Below, one piece after another: positions 32,044 through 39,575 of a stretch of DNA of 64,000 nucleotides (position 1 is its first letter; the number at the start of each line of letters is the position of its first letter). The notes beneath the pieces were generated by a model. That model searched no databases. It saw only the letters and a list, made by a program, of their open reading frames with translations, and was not told the DNA's origin. The DNA comes from Diplocloster hominis (GTDB taxonomy: Bacteria > Bacillota > Clostridia > Lachnospirales > Lachnospiraceae), in assembly GCF_032380655.1 (NCBI RefSeq), contig NZ_JAWDIY010000002.1, forward strand, positions 124,001 to 188,000, in the 5' to 3' direction. A program made the translations under genes and the position numbers.

Positions 32044-33139
32044 ATTCTACGGTTATGATGAAGCAATGGAAAATGACATTGCGAAGATAACCACCCCGAA
32101 ACTTGCGCTTATGTCCGATGTCGTTGCATCTGATAAGAAGTTTATTCGCATGGAGAACGGTTCCCTTACTGTTATCGCAGGAGTTTTGATTGCGGTAGGC
32201 AATTCTGTTTTTAAGACAGAAAAAACCACTCTTACAGCGAGCAACTTGGACGGAACAGCAACTAAGTTTGAGGTGGGAAAGGACTATTGCATTTATATCT
32301 GTGATCCTACCGGTGGAGATGCCACGAACTTTGCCGCAGAACAGTATCGTATTTCCCTTAATACGACATATCCAAACGGTTATACAGCAGTTACATCAAG
32401 AAAGATCGGCGGTTTCCATTACGGCGTAGTCAGAAAAACAAATAGTTCCGGTATTCCAATCAGCGCATCAGGCGCGGCATTAGGAAGTGGATGGGAAACA
32501 AACGTAACAGAGGGGATCGTTCCTAACTCTGTATGGACTCTTCTCCACAGGCCTACTTGCGATCCTACCGGAATGGTTTATATCGGACCGTTCTGGGGAG
32601 ACATATATCTTTCATCCGACAATGGTGCCAGTGGTTTGCAGAGCAAAAAGGGTGCTGTGCCGATTACTGGAACAGAGGGATTAAACTGGTATATCGCCAA
32701 CGAGAGAGCTATGAGAGTAGGCAAGAGACTTCCTACCTACGCTGAGTTCTGTAAGGGCGCATACGGATCTCCGCAGGGAGCGGACGGCAACAACACTTAC
32801 GCATGGTCCGCAACTTCCAATACAGCAAGAACCACTTGCGGAAATGTTAAGAACGCAGTTTCTGCAACGAACGTTCGAGACCTTGTTGGAAACGTATGGA
32901 AGTGGCTTGATGAGTTCATTCACGACCCTACCGGATCAGCATGGAACTGGTATGACGTTATGAGCGGTCAGAAAGTTGGCCAGCTTTACATGGCCAACAA
33001 CACTGGCTTGCACGCGCTCGTTGGCGGTGGCCTCTGGATCGACGGGGTTCGCGTTGGTTCGCGGACTGTGGCTTGCGACAGTTGTCCGTGGGGCGTGAGC
33101 ACGTACGTTGGCGTGTGGTGCGTCTGTGACTCGCTGTAA
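32036..33139 (+). CDS. DGR target protein with C-type lectin/FGE-like variable domain (367 aa)
   Basis: Receptor-binding protein whose 3' end is diversified. The N-terminal 140 aa are tail-attachment-like. The C-terminal part has the formylglycine-generating-enzyme-type lectin fold: GTEGLNWYIANERAM, KRLPTYAEFCKGAYG, RDLVGNVWKWLDEF and terminal GVWCVCDSL. The last 42 codons are the variable repeat (33004-33131), which matches the template repeat downstream except at template adenines; 14 residues differ from the template version. It overlaps the preceding tail gene and should be displayed on the tail tip. Confidence 0.93.
   Translation: MSKFYGYDEAMENDIAKITTPKLALMSDVVASDKKFIRMENGSLTVIAGVLIAVGNSVFKTEKTTLTASNLDGTATKFEVGKDYCIYICDPTGGDATNFAAEQYRISLNTTYPNGYTAVTSRKIGGFHYGVVRKTNSSGIPISASGAALGSGWETNVTEGIVPNSVWTLLHRPTCDPTGMVYIGPFWGDIYLSSDNGASGLQSKKGAVPITGTEGLNWYIANERAMRVGKRLPTYAEFCKGAYGSPQGADGNNTYAWSATSNTARTTCGNVKNAVSATNVRDLVGNVWKWLDEFIHDPTGSAWNWYDVMSGQKVGQLYMANNTGLHALVGGGLWIDGVRVGSRTVACDSCPWGVSTYVGVWCVCDSL
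33004..33131 (+). repeat. DGR variable repeat (VR)
   Basis: 128 nt aligned without gaps to the template repeat at 33637-33764 (offset 633). Seventeen mismatches, every one at a template A (11 A-to-G, 4 A-to-T, 2 A-to-C); none of the other bases differs. The unchanged 3' part (GTGTGGTGCGTCTGTGAC) fits the initiation-of-mutagenic-homing region. Confidence 0.97.
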
Positions 33140-33146
33140 GCTGATG

Positions 33147-33169
33147 GGGACCGGCGAAAGCCGAGTCCC
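33147..33169 (+). promoter_or_regulatory. Hairpin/cruciform after VR with GAAA tetraloop
   Basis: GGGAC-CGGC / GCCG-A-GTCCC with loop GAAA, starting 15 nt after the VR end, not followed by a T-run. In the Bordetella phage DGR a hairpin with a GRNA tetraloop just downstream of VR is needed for efficient target recognition, so this is the probable equivalent. Confidence 0.8.
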
Positions 33170-33192
33170 TTGCAGTTGAAAGGTTGGGTGTA

Positions 33193-33594
33193 ATGGCATA
33201 CGAAAGCAAATATGAAAATCCCTCCACTCTGAAAATGGACTACGTTCATACAGAGGCACACCAGATGGCCTACGACCTATCGGTATATCTCCATAAGAAA
33301 GTGAGAGAAATGCCACATTATGAGAAATTCACTCTCCAAAAGGATATACGAGAATGTATAGACGGAATCATGGATGAGATAGAAGCATACGAGAGATCAA
33401 AGACAATCAGCCATCTTTACACAGCCGACAGGTTGAAAGGAAGATTGGTACGGAAAATCCGATTGGCACATGATCTCAAATATTCTGCAATGAACGACAG
33501 AGTATACAAATATTGTGCAACACAGATCGGTATTCTCGGTGCGTATATCGGAGGGTTAATAAACAAGGCACAAAAGGAAAAGAAATCAAAATAA
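33193..33594 (+). CDS. avd: DGR accessory variability determinant-like protein (133 aa)
   Basis: Helical, basic protein (MAYESKYENPSTLKMDYV, later KFTLQKDIRECIDGIMDEI and IRLAHDLKYSAMNDRVYKY) matching the four-helix-bundle Avd/S23-like family. Avd forms a pentamer that binds the reverse transcriptase and the template RNA. Order target-avd-TR-RT is the BPP-1 arrangement. ATG 33193 chosen; a TTG 9 nt earlier is in frame. Confidence 0.9.
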   Translation: MAYESKYENPSTLKMDYVHTEAHQMAYDLSVYLHKKVREMPHYEKFTLQKDIRECIDGIMDEIEAYERSKTISHLYTADRLKGRLVRKIRLAHDLKYSAMNDRVYKYCATQIGILGAYIGGLINKAQKEKKSK

Positions 33595-33636
33595 GCAACT
33601 ATCTTGGGGTAGCTGTTAATTCGCACTGTCGCTCCG

Positions 33637-33764
33637 TGGCTTGCACGCGCTCATTGGCGGTGGCAACTGGAACAACGGGGTTCACGATGGTTCGCGGACT
33701 GTGAATTGCAACAATTATCCGTGGAACGTGAACACGAACATTGGCGTGTGGTGCGTCTGTGACT
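33637..33764 (+). repeat. DGR template repeat (TR)
   Basis: 128-nt template carrying 27 adenines, many in AAC/AAT codon positions. In the VR frame it reads LHALIGGGNWNNGVHDG and SRTVNCNNYPWNVNTN, then GVWCVCD. It lies between avd (ends 33594) and the RT (starts 33934); the TR RNA probably extends into both flanks. Confidence 0.97.
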
Positions 33765-33933
33765 ATTTTGAAAACTGTCAGATTGGTGGAGCTATGGCTT
33801 GCCAACAAGGATTATTTGATAATCATTTATTGAATAGTCAGACGGCTATCCCGTCCCGTGCAAACCGGGCGAACTTAAAACAGCGAAGCCAAATAGTAGC
33901 GAAAGCGAAGGAAGTGTGGCGTAAGCATTATTT

Positions 33934-34962
33934 ATGAAGAGAATAACAGGTCTTATGAAAAACATCTGTACCATGAAGAACGCATTAAACGCATACAAAA
34001 AAGCGAGGCGGTGCAAAAGGTACAGACCGGAGGTTTTGGAGTTTGAAGCAAACAGAGAGGAATATCTCGGCAAAGCCATTCGGGAATTGGAAAGTTTGAC
34101 ATATACTCCTGGAAAGTACAAGGTATTCAAAGTTTGGGAACCCAAAGAGCGTATAATCATGGCTTTGCCATTTTACGATAGGGTTATCCAACATATGATT
34201 GTCAATTACATAGAGCCGATATTTGAGCATCAGTTCATCTACCATTCCTACGCTTGCAGAAAAGGGAAAGGTGCTCACAGAGCCAGCAAGCAGTTGACAA
34301 GGTGGTTATATAATCTGGAAGTTGTGCAAGGTAAATCAGTCTATGTACTGAAAGCCGACATACACCATTACTTCCAGAGCATAGACCACAAGGTTCTGAA
34401 AAGAGAAATTAGAACCTACATTAAAGACAAGGACTTACTCGTAATCCTTGACCGGATAATAGACCATAATGGGATATTCCCGGATGGTGTCGGCATACCG
34501 GTTGGAAATCTTACGAGCCAACTATTTGCCAACGTGTATTTACACCGATTGGATATGTTCGTAAAACATACACTTCATGCAGAACACTACATGAGATATA
34601 TGGATGATTTTGTGATTATATCAGAGGATCTTGAACAGTTGAAACGGTGGGAGAAACAGATAGAAATATTCCTTGCGGATGTTCTTAAATTACAATTAAA
34701 TCCAAAAACAACCATTGTTTATGCAAAGAACGGAGTGGATTTTGTTGGATATAGGCATTGGAACTCTACGAAGAAAATCAGAAAGGATGCTATGCGTAGA
34801 CTGAAACGCCTTATGAAGAATTTCAAAGATGGAACTATCACGGAAGAATTTTTCGACAAATCGTTTACAAGTAGAATTGGTTCGATAAAACACGCCGACA
34901 CCTATAATCTGGTGCAGAAGATCACCTGTGAAGCAAAGGAGTTAAAGGAAAGTCATGCGTGA
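33934..34962 (+). CDS. DGR reverse transcriptase (342 aa)
   Basis: Copies TR RNA with adenine-specific errors. RT motifs: DRVIQHMIVNYIEPIFEHQF, KADIHHYFQSIDH, GIPVGNLTSQLFANVYL (the IGxxxSQ-type motif 4 typical of DGR enzymes), and catalytic RYMDDFVII. No endonuclease or maturase X domain, size as for DGR RTs. There is no strong ribosome site; ATG 33934 overlaps a TGA of the open frame running through TR (ATGA). Its stop overlaps the next gene by 8 bp. Confidence 0.95.
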   Translation: MKRITGLMKNICTMKNALNAYKKARRCKRYRPEVLEFEANREEYLGKAIRELESLTYTPGKYKVFKVWEPKERIIMALPFYDRVIQHMIVNYIEPIFEHQFIYHSYACRKGKGAHRASKQLTRWLYNLEVVQGKSVYVLKADIHHYFQSIDHKVLKREIRTYIKDKDLLVILDRIIDHNGIFPDGVGIPVGNLTSQLFANVYLHRLDMFVKHTLHAEHYMRYMDDFVIISEDLEQLKRWEKQIEIFLADVLKLQLNPKTTIVYAKNGVDFVGYRHWNSTKKIRKDAMRRLKRLMKNFKDGTITEEFFDKSFTSRIGSIKHADTYNLVQKITCEAKELKESHA

Positions 34963-35167
34963 TGGAAGTTATGTCATTGTAGATAGGCTGTGTGAGGCAA
35001 CCACACAACTGCTTGAAATAATTAAAAAGCAGGAAGAAATCATTGAGCAGTGCAGAATATCGGATGAACTGCATAAGGAACTCGATGATATGAAAAACGA
35101 CGTGGATCAGAAGATGGATTTAATTGAGTATGATTTGAGATCATACAGACGGGAGCGTGAAGAATGA
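34955..35167 (+). CDS. Small coiled-coil protein (70 aa)
   Basis: Acidic helical protein beginning MRDGSYVIVDRLCEATTQLL with heptads throughout (EIIKKQEEIIEQCR). It overlaps the RT gene by 8 bp and the next membrane protein by 4 bp. Such proteins are common just before phage lysis genes; function unknown. Confidence 0.6.
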   Translation: MRDGSYVIVDRLCEATTQLLEIIKKQEEIIEQCRISDELHKELDDMKNDVDQKMDLIEYDLRSYRREREE

Positions 35168-35502
35168 TAGATTTTATCGTGAAATATTGGATCGAGTTTC
35201 TTTTTGGATTGATAATCAGTGGAATGGGCGTGATGGCGAAGCTGATGTACAATCAGCACTTAAAAAACAAAGCCATTGACAAGGGCGTAGAAGCTCTTTT
35301 AAGAAATGGTATCGTTCAGACATACAATAAGTGGTCTGAGAGGGGTTACTGCCCCATATACGCACGAGAGAACGCCACAAGGATGTATGAACCTTATCAC
35401 ATACTTGGCGGAAATGATGTTGCGACAGACTTAATCGAAGATCTGAAAGGACTACCGACAGAACCGCAAAAGAAGAAAGAGGGTGTAGAAGATGATACTT
35501 AA
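35164..35502 (+). CDS. Single-pass membrane protein in lysis region (112 aa)
   Basis: N-terminal transmembrane helix (IEFLFGLIISGMGVMAKLMY), then a soluble domain with WSERGYCPIYARENATRMYE and an acidic tail. Small proteins of this layout lie beside phage holins; it could be a holin partner or anti-holin (inference). Overlaps both neighbours. Confidence 0.6.
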   Translation: MIDFIVKYWIEFLFGLIISGMGVMAKLMYNQHLKNKAIDKGVEALLRNGIVQTYNKWSERGYCPIYARENATRMYEPYHILGGNDVATDLIEDLKGLPTEPQKKKEGVEDDT

Positions 35503-35893
35503 AATTTTTATAGGTTTCGCTCTCGGTTACATTGCAGCTTGCGTGACATTTTACATCCTGCAGAAAAGAGAGCGTAGGCGGAGAAAAGAGAAGAAAAAGA
35601 AAGTAAGCCTGAACACCTATGCAAAGGTAGCCACTACTGCGGTATTGGCTCATGGGATGATCCTTACATCGTGTTCCTATGTTCTCTCATGGATAGGCAT
35701 GGACCCGGTGGTGGATGTATCAAGCACAATCGTCAAAGAAATCGTAGCTCCATTGGTGGTTTACCTTGGAACAAATACGATTATGAACATCTTTGAAAAG
35801 AACAAACTCAGTTTTTCAGTACCAATCAACAGCACCGTCATAAGCAAAGACGGAACCACACACAAAGCCTCTGATGATGAGGCAGTAGGATAG
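35492..35893 (+). CDS. Membrane protein, holin-like (133 aa)
   Basis: First hydrophobic segment LKIFIGFALGYIAACVTFYI, a strongly basic stretch (QKRERRRRKEKKKK), then further hydrophobic segments (TTAVLAHGMILTSCSYVLSW and IVAPLVVYLGTNTIMNIF). Possible holin or lysis accessory protein. Overlaps the previous gene by 11 bp and is followed 11 bp later by the probable holin. Confidence 0.6.
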   Translation: MILKIFIGFALGYIAACVTFYILQKRERRRRKEKKKKVSLNTYAKVATTAVLAHGMILTSCSYVLSWIGMDPVVDVSSTIVKEIVAPLVVYLGTNTIMNIFEKNKLSFSVPINSTVISKDGTTHKASDDEAVG

Positions 35894-35904
35894 GAGGTCA
35901 TATT

Positions 35905-36216
35905 ATGACAATGGAATTTTTAATTGTAGCACTGTTCGCAGTATCATTACTCACAAACCTTACCGTTGAGGGAATCAAGAAACTTCTGGATAAGAAATCT
36001 GTTGACTATTCATCGAACGTGATGGCAGCAGTTACCGCAGTCGTTATCTCCGTGGCACTGTCCGCCGGGTATCTGATTTACACAGAAACGATGCTTAACG
36101 CAAAGATTGGCGTTGAACTCATTGCCCTTGCGTATCTTAGTTTTTTAGTTGCCACGAACGGATATGACAAAGTTATTCAGGCAATCAAGCAGATCAAACA
36201 GATTGGAAACCAGTAA
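35905..36216 (+). CDS. Phage holin (103 aa)
   Basis: Three hydrophobic segments: FLIVALFAVSLLTNLTVEGI, VMAAVTAVVISVALSAGYLI, and GVELIALAYLSFLVATNGY, with a charged C-terminus. Size and topology fit small Firmicutes holins, which open the membrane for the endolysin encoded next. GGAGG precedes the ATG; a terminator follows at 36238. Confidence 0.75.
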   Translation: MTMEFLIVALFAVSLLTNLTVEGIKKLLDKKSVDYSSNVMAAVTAVVISVALSAGYLIYTETMLNAKIGVELIALAYLSFLVATNGYDKVIQAIKQIKQIGNQ

Positions 36217-36237
36217 GAGAATATTATTCAGAGCCAT

Positions 36238-36276
36238 GAGCCGGATGTGAATTAACACACCCGGCTCTTTCTTTTT
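36238..36276 (+). terminator. Intrinsic terminator after the holin
   Basis: GAGCCGG / CCGGCTC stem with a 16-nt loop, then TTTCTTTTT. The 5' arm and flank (ATGAGCCGGATGTGA) match the terminator at 16532, so the two are related copies. Confidence 0.85.
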
Positions 36277-36291
36277 AAGGAGGCACGGATC

Positions 36292-37617
36292 ATGGCATTG
36301 AAAGGTACGACAGCACAGGAGAGGGCATGGAACTTCTTTTGTGCTAAAGGATTAAGTCATTACGCCGTAAGTGGTGTCATGGCAAGCATAAGAGCCGAGA
36401 GCGGATTCAATCCTCGCAATCTGCAGAACAGTTGTGAGAAAAAGAGCGGGTATACAGATGAAACATATACCGCTGCGGTAGACAACGGCAGCTATGGGAA
36501 CTTTGTCCGGGATTCCTACGGCTATGGGTACGCACAGTGGACCTATTGGAGCAGAAAACAGAATCTTCTCAATTTTGCCAAGAAGAAAAATAAGTCCATC
36601 GGAGACGAAGAGATGCAGTTAGAATTTCTGTGGGAGGAATTGACCGGATCGTACAAAGGGGTTCTTACAAAACTCAAAGCCGCAAAATCCACACAGGAAG
36701 CATCCAACATTATCCTGACCGGATATGAAAAGCCGAAAGATCAGGGGCAAAAGGTAAAGGCAACCAGGGGATCTTATGCCAAGGAATATTATAACCAGTT
36801 TGCAGTGAAAAAGGAGGAAAAGACAATGAAAGTAATTATCGGAAGTGCAAGAAGAGATGAGAACGGAAAGTATGCCGGAGGCAAGCCGGGAGATCAGGAT
36901 GGCGTAGAGGTAAGCACACAGAATTATTATGTTCATACCAAAGGATGGTATATGTTCCGCTTCCTGAGTGACGAACACGCAAAGAAAGTTGCTAAAGCAA
37001 TGTGGGATGCCTGCATGAACAACAATATCGGCTACTGTCAGGCACACAGATCCATTATGGCAATGCTTAAAAAGTACGGCAACATGAAAGGAATCGGAGA
37101 AAAGACAGAAACAGATTGCAGCGACCTCGTAAGAGGTTGTATCTATGAGGCAACCGGCATTGACGTGGGAGCTTTTAGCACCGCAACGGAGCCGTCAGTA
37201 TTAGAAAAATCAGGCCTGTTTGCTAAAAAAGTTTCCGTTACATCTGCAACCGTCCTTAAATCAGGAGACATTCTGGTTACAAAGAGCAAAGGGCATACTG
37301 TTATCGTTGTTTCCGTAGGCGGATCCGCCCCAAGCGGAAGCACATCAACATCCAAACCGGCAGTGTCTGGCAGTACAGCAAGGGTTGAGAGTGCAAGAAG
37401 TAAAGATGCAGCAATCGCCGGAAAATACAAAACGACTAGCAATCTGTACCTGAGAGTTGGAGCCGGCACCGGTAAAACTGCAATCACTTTAATGCCAGCC
37501 GGATCATCGGTACAGTGTTATGGTTACTACACAACCTACAACGGAACACGTTGGTATTATGTGGTATATGGAGACAAAACCGGATTCTGTTCATCTGCAT
37601 ATTTACAGAAAGCCTAA
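36292..37617 (+). CDS. Modular endolysin (441 aa) with internal start
   Basis: Peptidoglycan hydrolase for lysis. Residues about 1-165 are a phage tail lysozyme-like domain (MASIRAESGFNPRNLQNS, GYGYAQWTYWSRK). Residues about 180-345 form an NlpC/P60-like cysteine peptidase domain (catalytic ETDCSDLVRGC and SKGHTVIVVS). A Ser-rich linker and an SH3b wall-binding domain (LYLRVGAGTGKTAITLMPAG) end the protein. An internal AAGGAGG (36811-36817) 8 nt before ATG 36826, in frame, could yield a separate C-terminal product. Confidence 0.88.
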   Translation: MALKGTTAQERAWNFFCAKGLSHYAVSGVMASIRAESGFNPRNLQNSCEKKSGYTDETYTAAVDNGSYGNFVRDSYGYGYAQWTYWSRKQNLLNFAKKKNKSIGDEEMQLEFLWEELTGSYKGVLTKLKAAKSTQEASNIILTGYEKPKDQGQKVKATRGSYAKEYYNQFAVKKEEKTMKVIIGSARRDENGKYAGGKPGDQDGVEVSTQNYYVHTKGWYMFRFLSDEHAKKVAKAMWDACMNNNIGYCQAHRSIMAMLKKYGNMKGIGEKTETDCSDLVRGCIYEATGIDVGAFSTATEPSVLEKSGLFAKKVSVTSATVLKSGDILVTKSKGHTVIVVSVGGSAPSGSTSTSKPAVSGSTARVESARSKDAAIAGKYKTTSNLYLRVGAGTGKTAITLMPAGSSVQCYGYYTTYNGTRWYYVVYGDKTGFCSSAYLQKA

Positions 37618-37769
37618 AGCGATGTAAGATGGTATAAAATCGAAAAGGACTTCGTTGGTAATATGCCCATAATATACAAATGAAAGCAAAAACCGCATAA
37701 ACACTGAGACCTTGTGCTACTGCTATGAATGCACAGGGGATTGTTTAGAATTAAAAATAGATAAAATGG

Positions 37770-37814
37770 AAATGCTGTAAGCGGTCTTAAACGGGCTGTT
37801 TACAGCATTTTTTC
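37770..37814 (+). terminator. Intrinsic terminator after the endolysin region
   Basis: AAATGCTGTAA / TTTACAGCATTT, a stem of about 10 bp with a 19-nt loop and following T-run. Confidence 0.8.
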
Positions 37815-37951
37815 ATGCTGTTGGGCACCGGAATGAAGCTGCGTACGAATCACTGAGTGCAGCGGCCCCCATTTAAAATTTCGTTATCCCAGAAAAATAA
37901 AGGCTGAAAAATAAAGCTTACCTTTTTAATGAAATAGGTCTAAGAGTGTGA

Positions 37952-37957
37952 TATAAT
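37952..37957 (+). promoter_or_regulatory. Probable -10 box for the TM2/SPFH operon
   Basis: TATAAT at 37952-37957 in GTGTGATATAATAC, about 64 bp before the gene start. No clear -35 hexamer at 16-18 bp. Confidence 0.4.
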
Positions 37958-38020
37958 ACACATAGCTAAAACAGACTTACCAGTAATTTGAGTTGAAACA
38001 ACAGTAAGGGGGAAAGACTA

Positions 38021-38461
38021 ATGAACTGTAATTTATGTGGCGCTCCGGTCGAGAACGGTGTATGTACTTATTGTGGAGCGGTTGTGAGTACACCCCAGGC
38101 AGCCGCCGGTCCGCAGTATCAGGGAGTGGATCAGGCAGGGCAGCAGAACCAGCAGCCTGATTATCAGCAGCAAGGCAGTCAGCAGCAGGGTTATCAGCAG
38201 CAATTTGGCCAGCAGCAAAATTACACCCAGATGAATCCGATGCAGAACACAGCTTTGAAATCACCCAAAAGTAAGACCACTACGTTAATCCTTGCGATCT
38301 TTTTAGGCTGGATCGGAGTTCACCGCTATTATGTAGGGAAAGTAGGCACAGGCTTGCTATATACATTTACGATTGGAATTTTTTATGTCGGATGGATTGT
38401 TGATATAGTTAAGATCGCCAGCAACACTTTTCAGGACAGCGAGGGCAGAACCATAAGGTAG
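38021..38461 (+). CDS. Zinc-ribbon TM2-domain membrane protein (146 aa)
   Basis: N-terminal zinc ribbon (MNCNLCGAPVENGVCTYCGA), a Gln-rich linker (residues about 30-85), then a TM2 domain: two helices ATLILAIFLGWIGVHRYYV-like and LLYTFTIGIFYVGWIVDIVK, with the conserved GxHRFY-type turn. Function of TM2 proteins in bacteria is poorly known. It precedes an SPFH-SHOCT gene by 12 bp, so the two form an operon. First clear host gene. Start after AGTAAGGGGGAAAGACTA. Confidence 0.85.
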   Translation: MNCNLCGAPVENGVCTYCGAVVSTPQAAAGPQYQGVDQAGQQNQQPDYQQQGSQQQGYQQQFGQQQNYTQMNPMQNTALKSPKSKTTTLILAIFLGWIGVHRYYVGKVGTGLLYTFTIGIFYVGWIVDIVKIASNTFQDSEGRTIR

Positions 38462-38473
38462 AGGAGGCAGCAT

Positions 38474-39484
38474 ATGGGAGTTATGGATATGATCAAAGGG
38501 CAGTTCCTGGACGTCATCGAATATGTGGACACGAACGGTAAAATTCTGGTCAAGAAGTATGACCGGGGCGGAGACGATGAGATCAAGGAAGGCTCTCAGG
38601 TAATCGTACGCGAAGGGCAGGCAGCGGCATTTATTAAAGGCGGAAACCTGGCGGATGTGATGGAACCCGGCACGTATATATTGAATACGGACAATTTTCC
38701 GTTTTTATCGAAAATGCAGGCATTTTCCTTCGGATTCCGCTCTCCGGTGATTGCGGATCTGTATTTTATTAGTTTGAAACAGTTTGTCGGCAATAAATGG
38801 GAGATGGCAAATCCGATTATCGTCAGAGATAAAGATTTGAACATGGCCAGGATCACGGCTTTTGGGAAATTTTCCTTCCGGGTTATCGATGTGACCAGGT
38901 TTGTCAGAGAGATCATTGGTGCCCAGAGCCGGACTATGACGTTTGAGATCATCAAATACCTGGAATCCATCCTGCTGGAAGCGGCGGCGGTCTCGATCGC
39001 GGAATGCAATATGTCGATTCTGGATCTGGCTGTCAAATACCGGAGCCTTTCAGAATCTATTATGCAGATGGCGAATGAAAAAGCCTTACCTTTTGGTATT
39101 GCGTTCAGTGAAGTGATCGTGGAGAATTTATCCCTTCCGGATGAAGTGGAGGAGATGATAGATGAGCAGTCGGGAATCGGTATGGCGGGCAGAGACATGA
39201 ACACGTTCATGCAGTACCAGACAGCCAGAGCCATGAGGGATGCTTCCCGTCAGGAAGGCGGTATGGCTGGTCTGGGAGCTGGTATGGCCCTGGGAAATAC
39301 TCTGGCCCAGAATCTTAGCGCAGCACAGCCGCAGCCACAGCCTCAGGCTGCTGTTCAGAATGCAGGAGAGCAGAAGGAAAAGAGTAATATAGAACAGATC
39401 CGGGAGTATAAACAACTGCTGGATGAGGGAATTATCACGCAGGATGAATTTAATCTGAAGAAAAAGGAGCTTCTCGGACTATAA
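38474..39484 (+). CDS. SPFH-domain protein with C-terminal zinc-free SHOCT motif (336 aa)
   Basis: SPFH/band-7-type protein of the YdjI/virion-core family. Residues about 20-240 form the SPFH core (LVKKYDRGGDDEIKEGSQVI, later MEPGTYILNTDNFPFLSK). A Gln/Pro linker follows, and the C-terminus IREYKQLLDEGIITQDEFN with KKKELLGL is a SHOCT oligomerisation motif. Such proteins scaffold membrane or cell-envelope stress complexes. Start ATG 38474 after GAGGAGGCAGCAT. Confidence 0.85.
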   Translation: MGVMDMIKGQFLDVIEYVDTNGKILVKKYDRGGDDEIKEGSQVIVREGQAAAFIKGGNLADVMEPGTYILNTDNFPFLSKMQAFSFGFRSPVIADLYFISLKQFVGNKWEMANPIIVRDKDLNMARITAFGKFSFRVIDVTRFVREIIGAQSRTMTFEIIKYLESILLEAAAVSIAECNMSILDLAVKYRSLSESIMQMANEKALPFGIAFSEVIVENLSLPDEVEEMIDEQSGIGMAGRDMNTFMQYQTARAMRDASRQEGGMAGLGAGMALGNTLAQNLSAAQPQPQPQAAVQNAGEQKEKSNIEQIREYKQLLDEGIITQDEFNLKKKELLGL

Positions 39485-39537
39485 GAGATGAGAAAGAGCA
39501 GGAGTAAGCTGTCTAAGCCAAATTCCAGAAGAGAAGT

Positions 39538-39570
39538 TTAAAAAAGGAAGCAATTTTGCTTCCTTTTTTA
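39538..39570 (+). terminator. Bidirectional intrinsic terminator
   Basis: AAAAAAGGAAGCAA / TTGCTTCCTTTTTT with a short TTT-type loop. The A- and T-runs on both sides let it serve the SPFH operon (+) and the sensor kinase gene (-), whose stop is at 39576. Confidence 0.85.
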
Positions 39571-39575
39571 TTCTC

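Larger units (their letters stand above)
37618..38020 (+). other. Prophage-host junction region, no gene
   Basis: About 400 bp without a convincing ORF. Contains the terminator at 37770, probably closing the phage lysis module, and a -10 box before the first host gene. The prophage right end must lie near here, but the att core cannot be recognised without the left end. Confidence 0.5.

Noticed and set aside
32936..33316. Arg/Ser-rich minus-strand ORFs opposite the VR
   Set aside because: They arise from the GC-rich VR sequence and overlap the DGR target gene completely.
33641..33937. 98-aa protein encoded through the TR
   Set aside because: No start codon with a ribosome site; it is best read as TR RNA. 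Kept only as a coupling idea in the findings.
37618..38020. attR site of the prophage
   Set aside because: The left attachment site and integrase are outside the window, so no core repeat can be identified.
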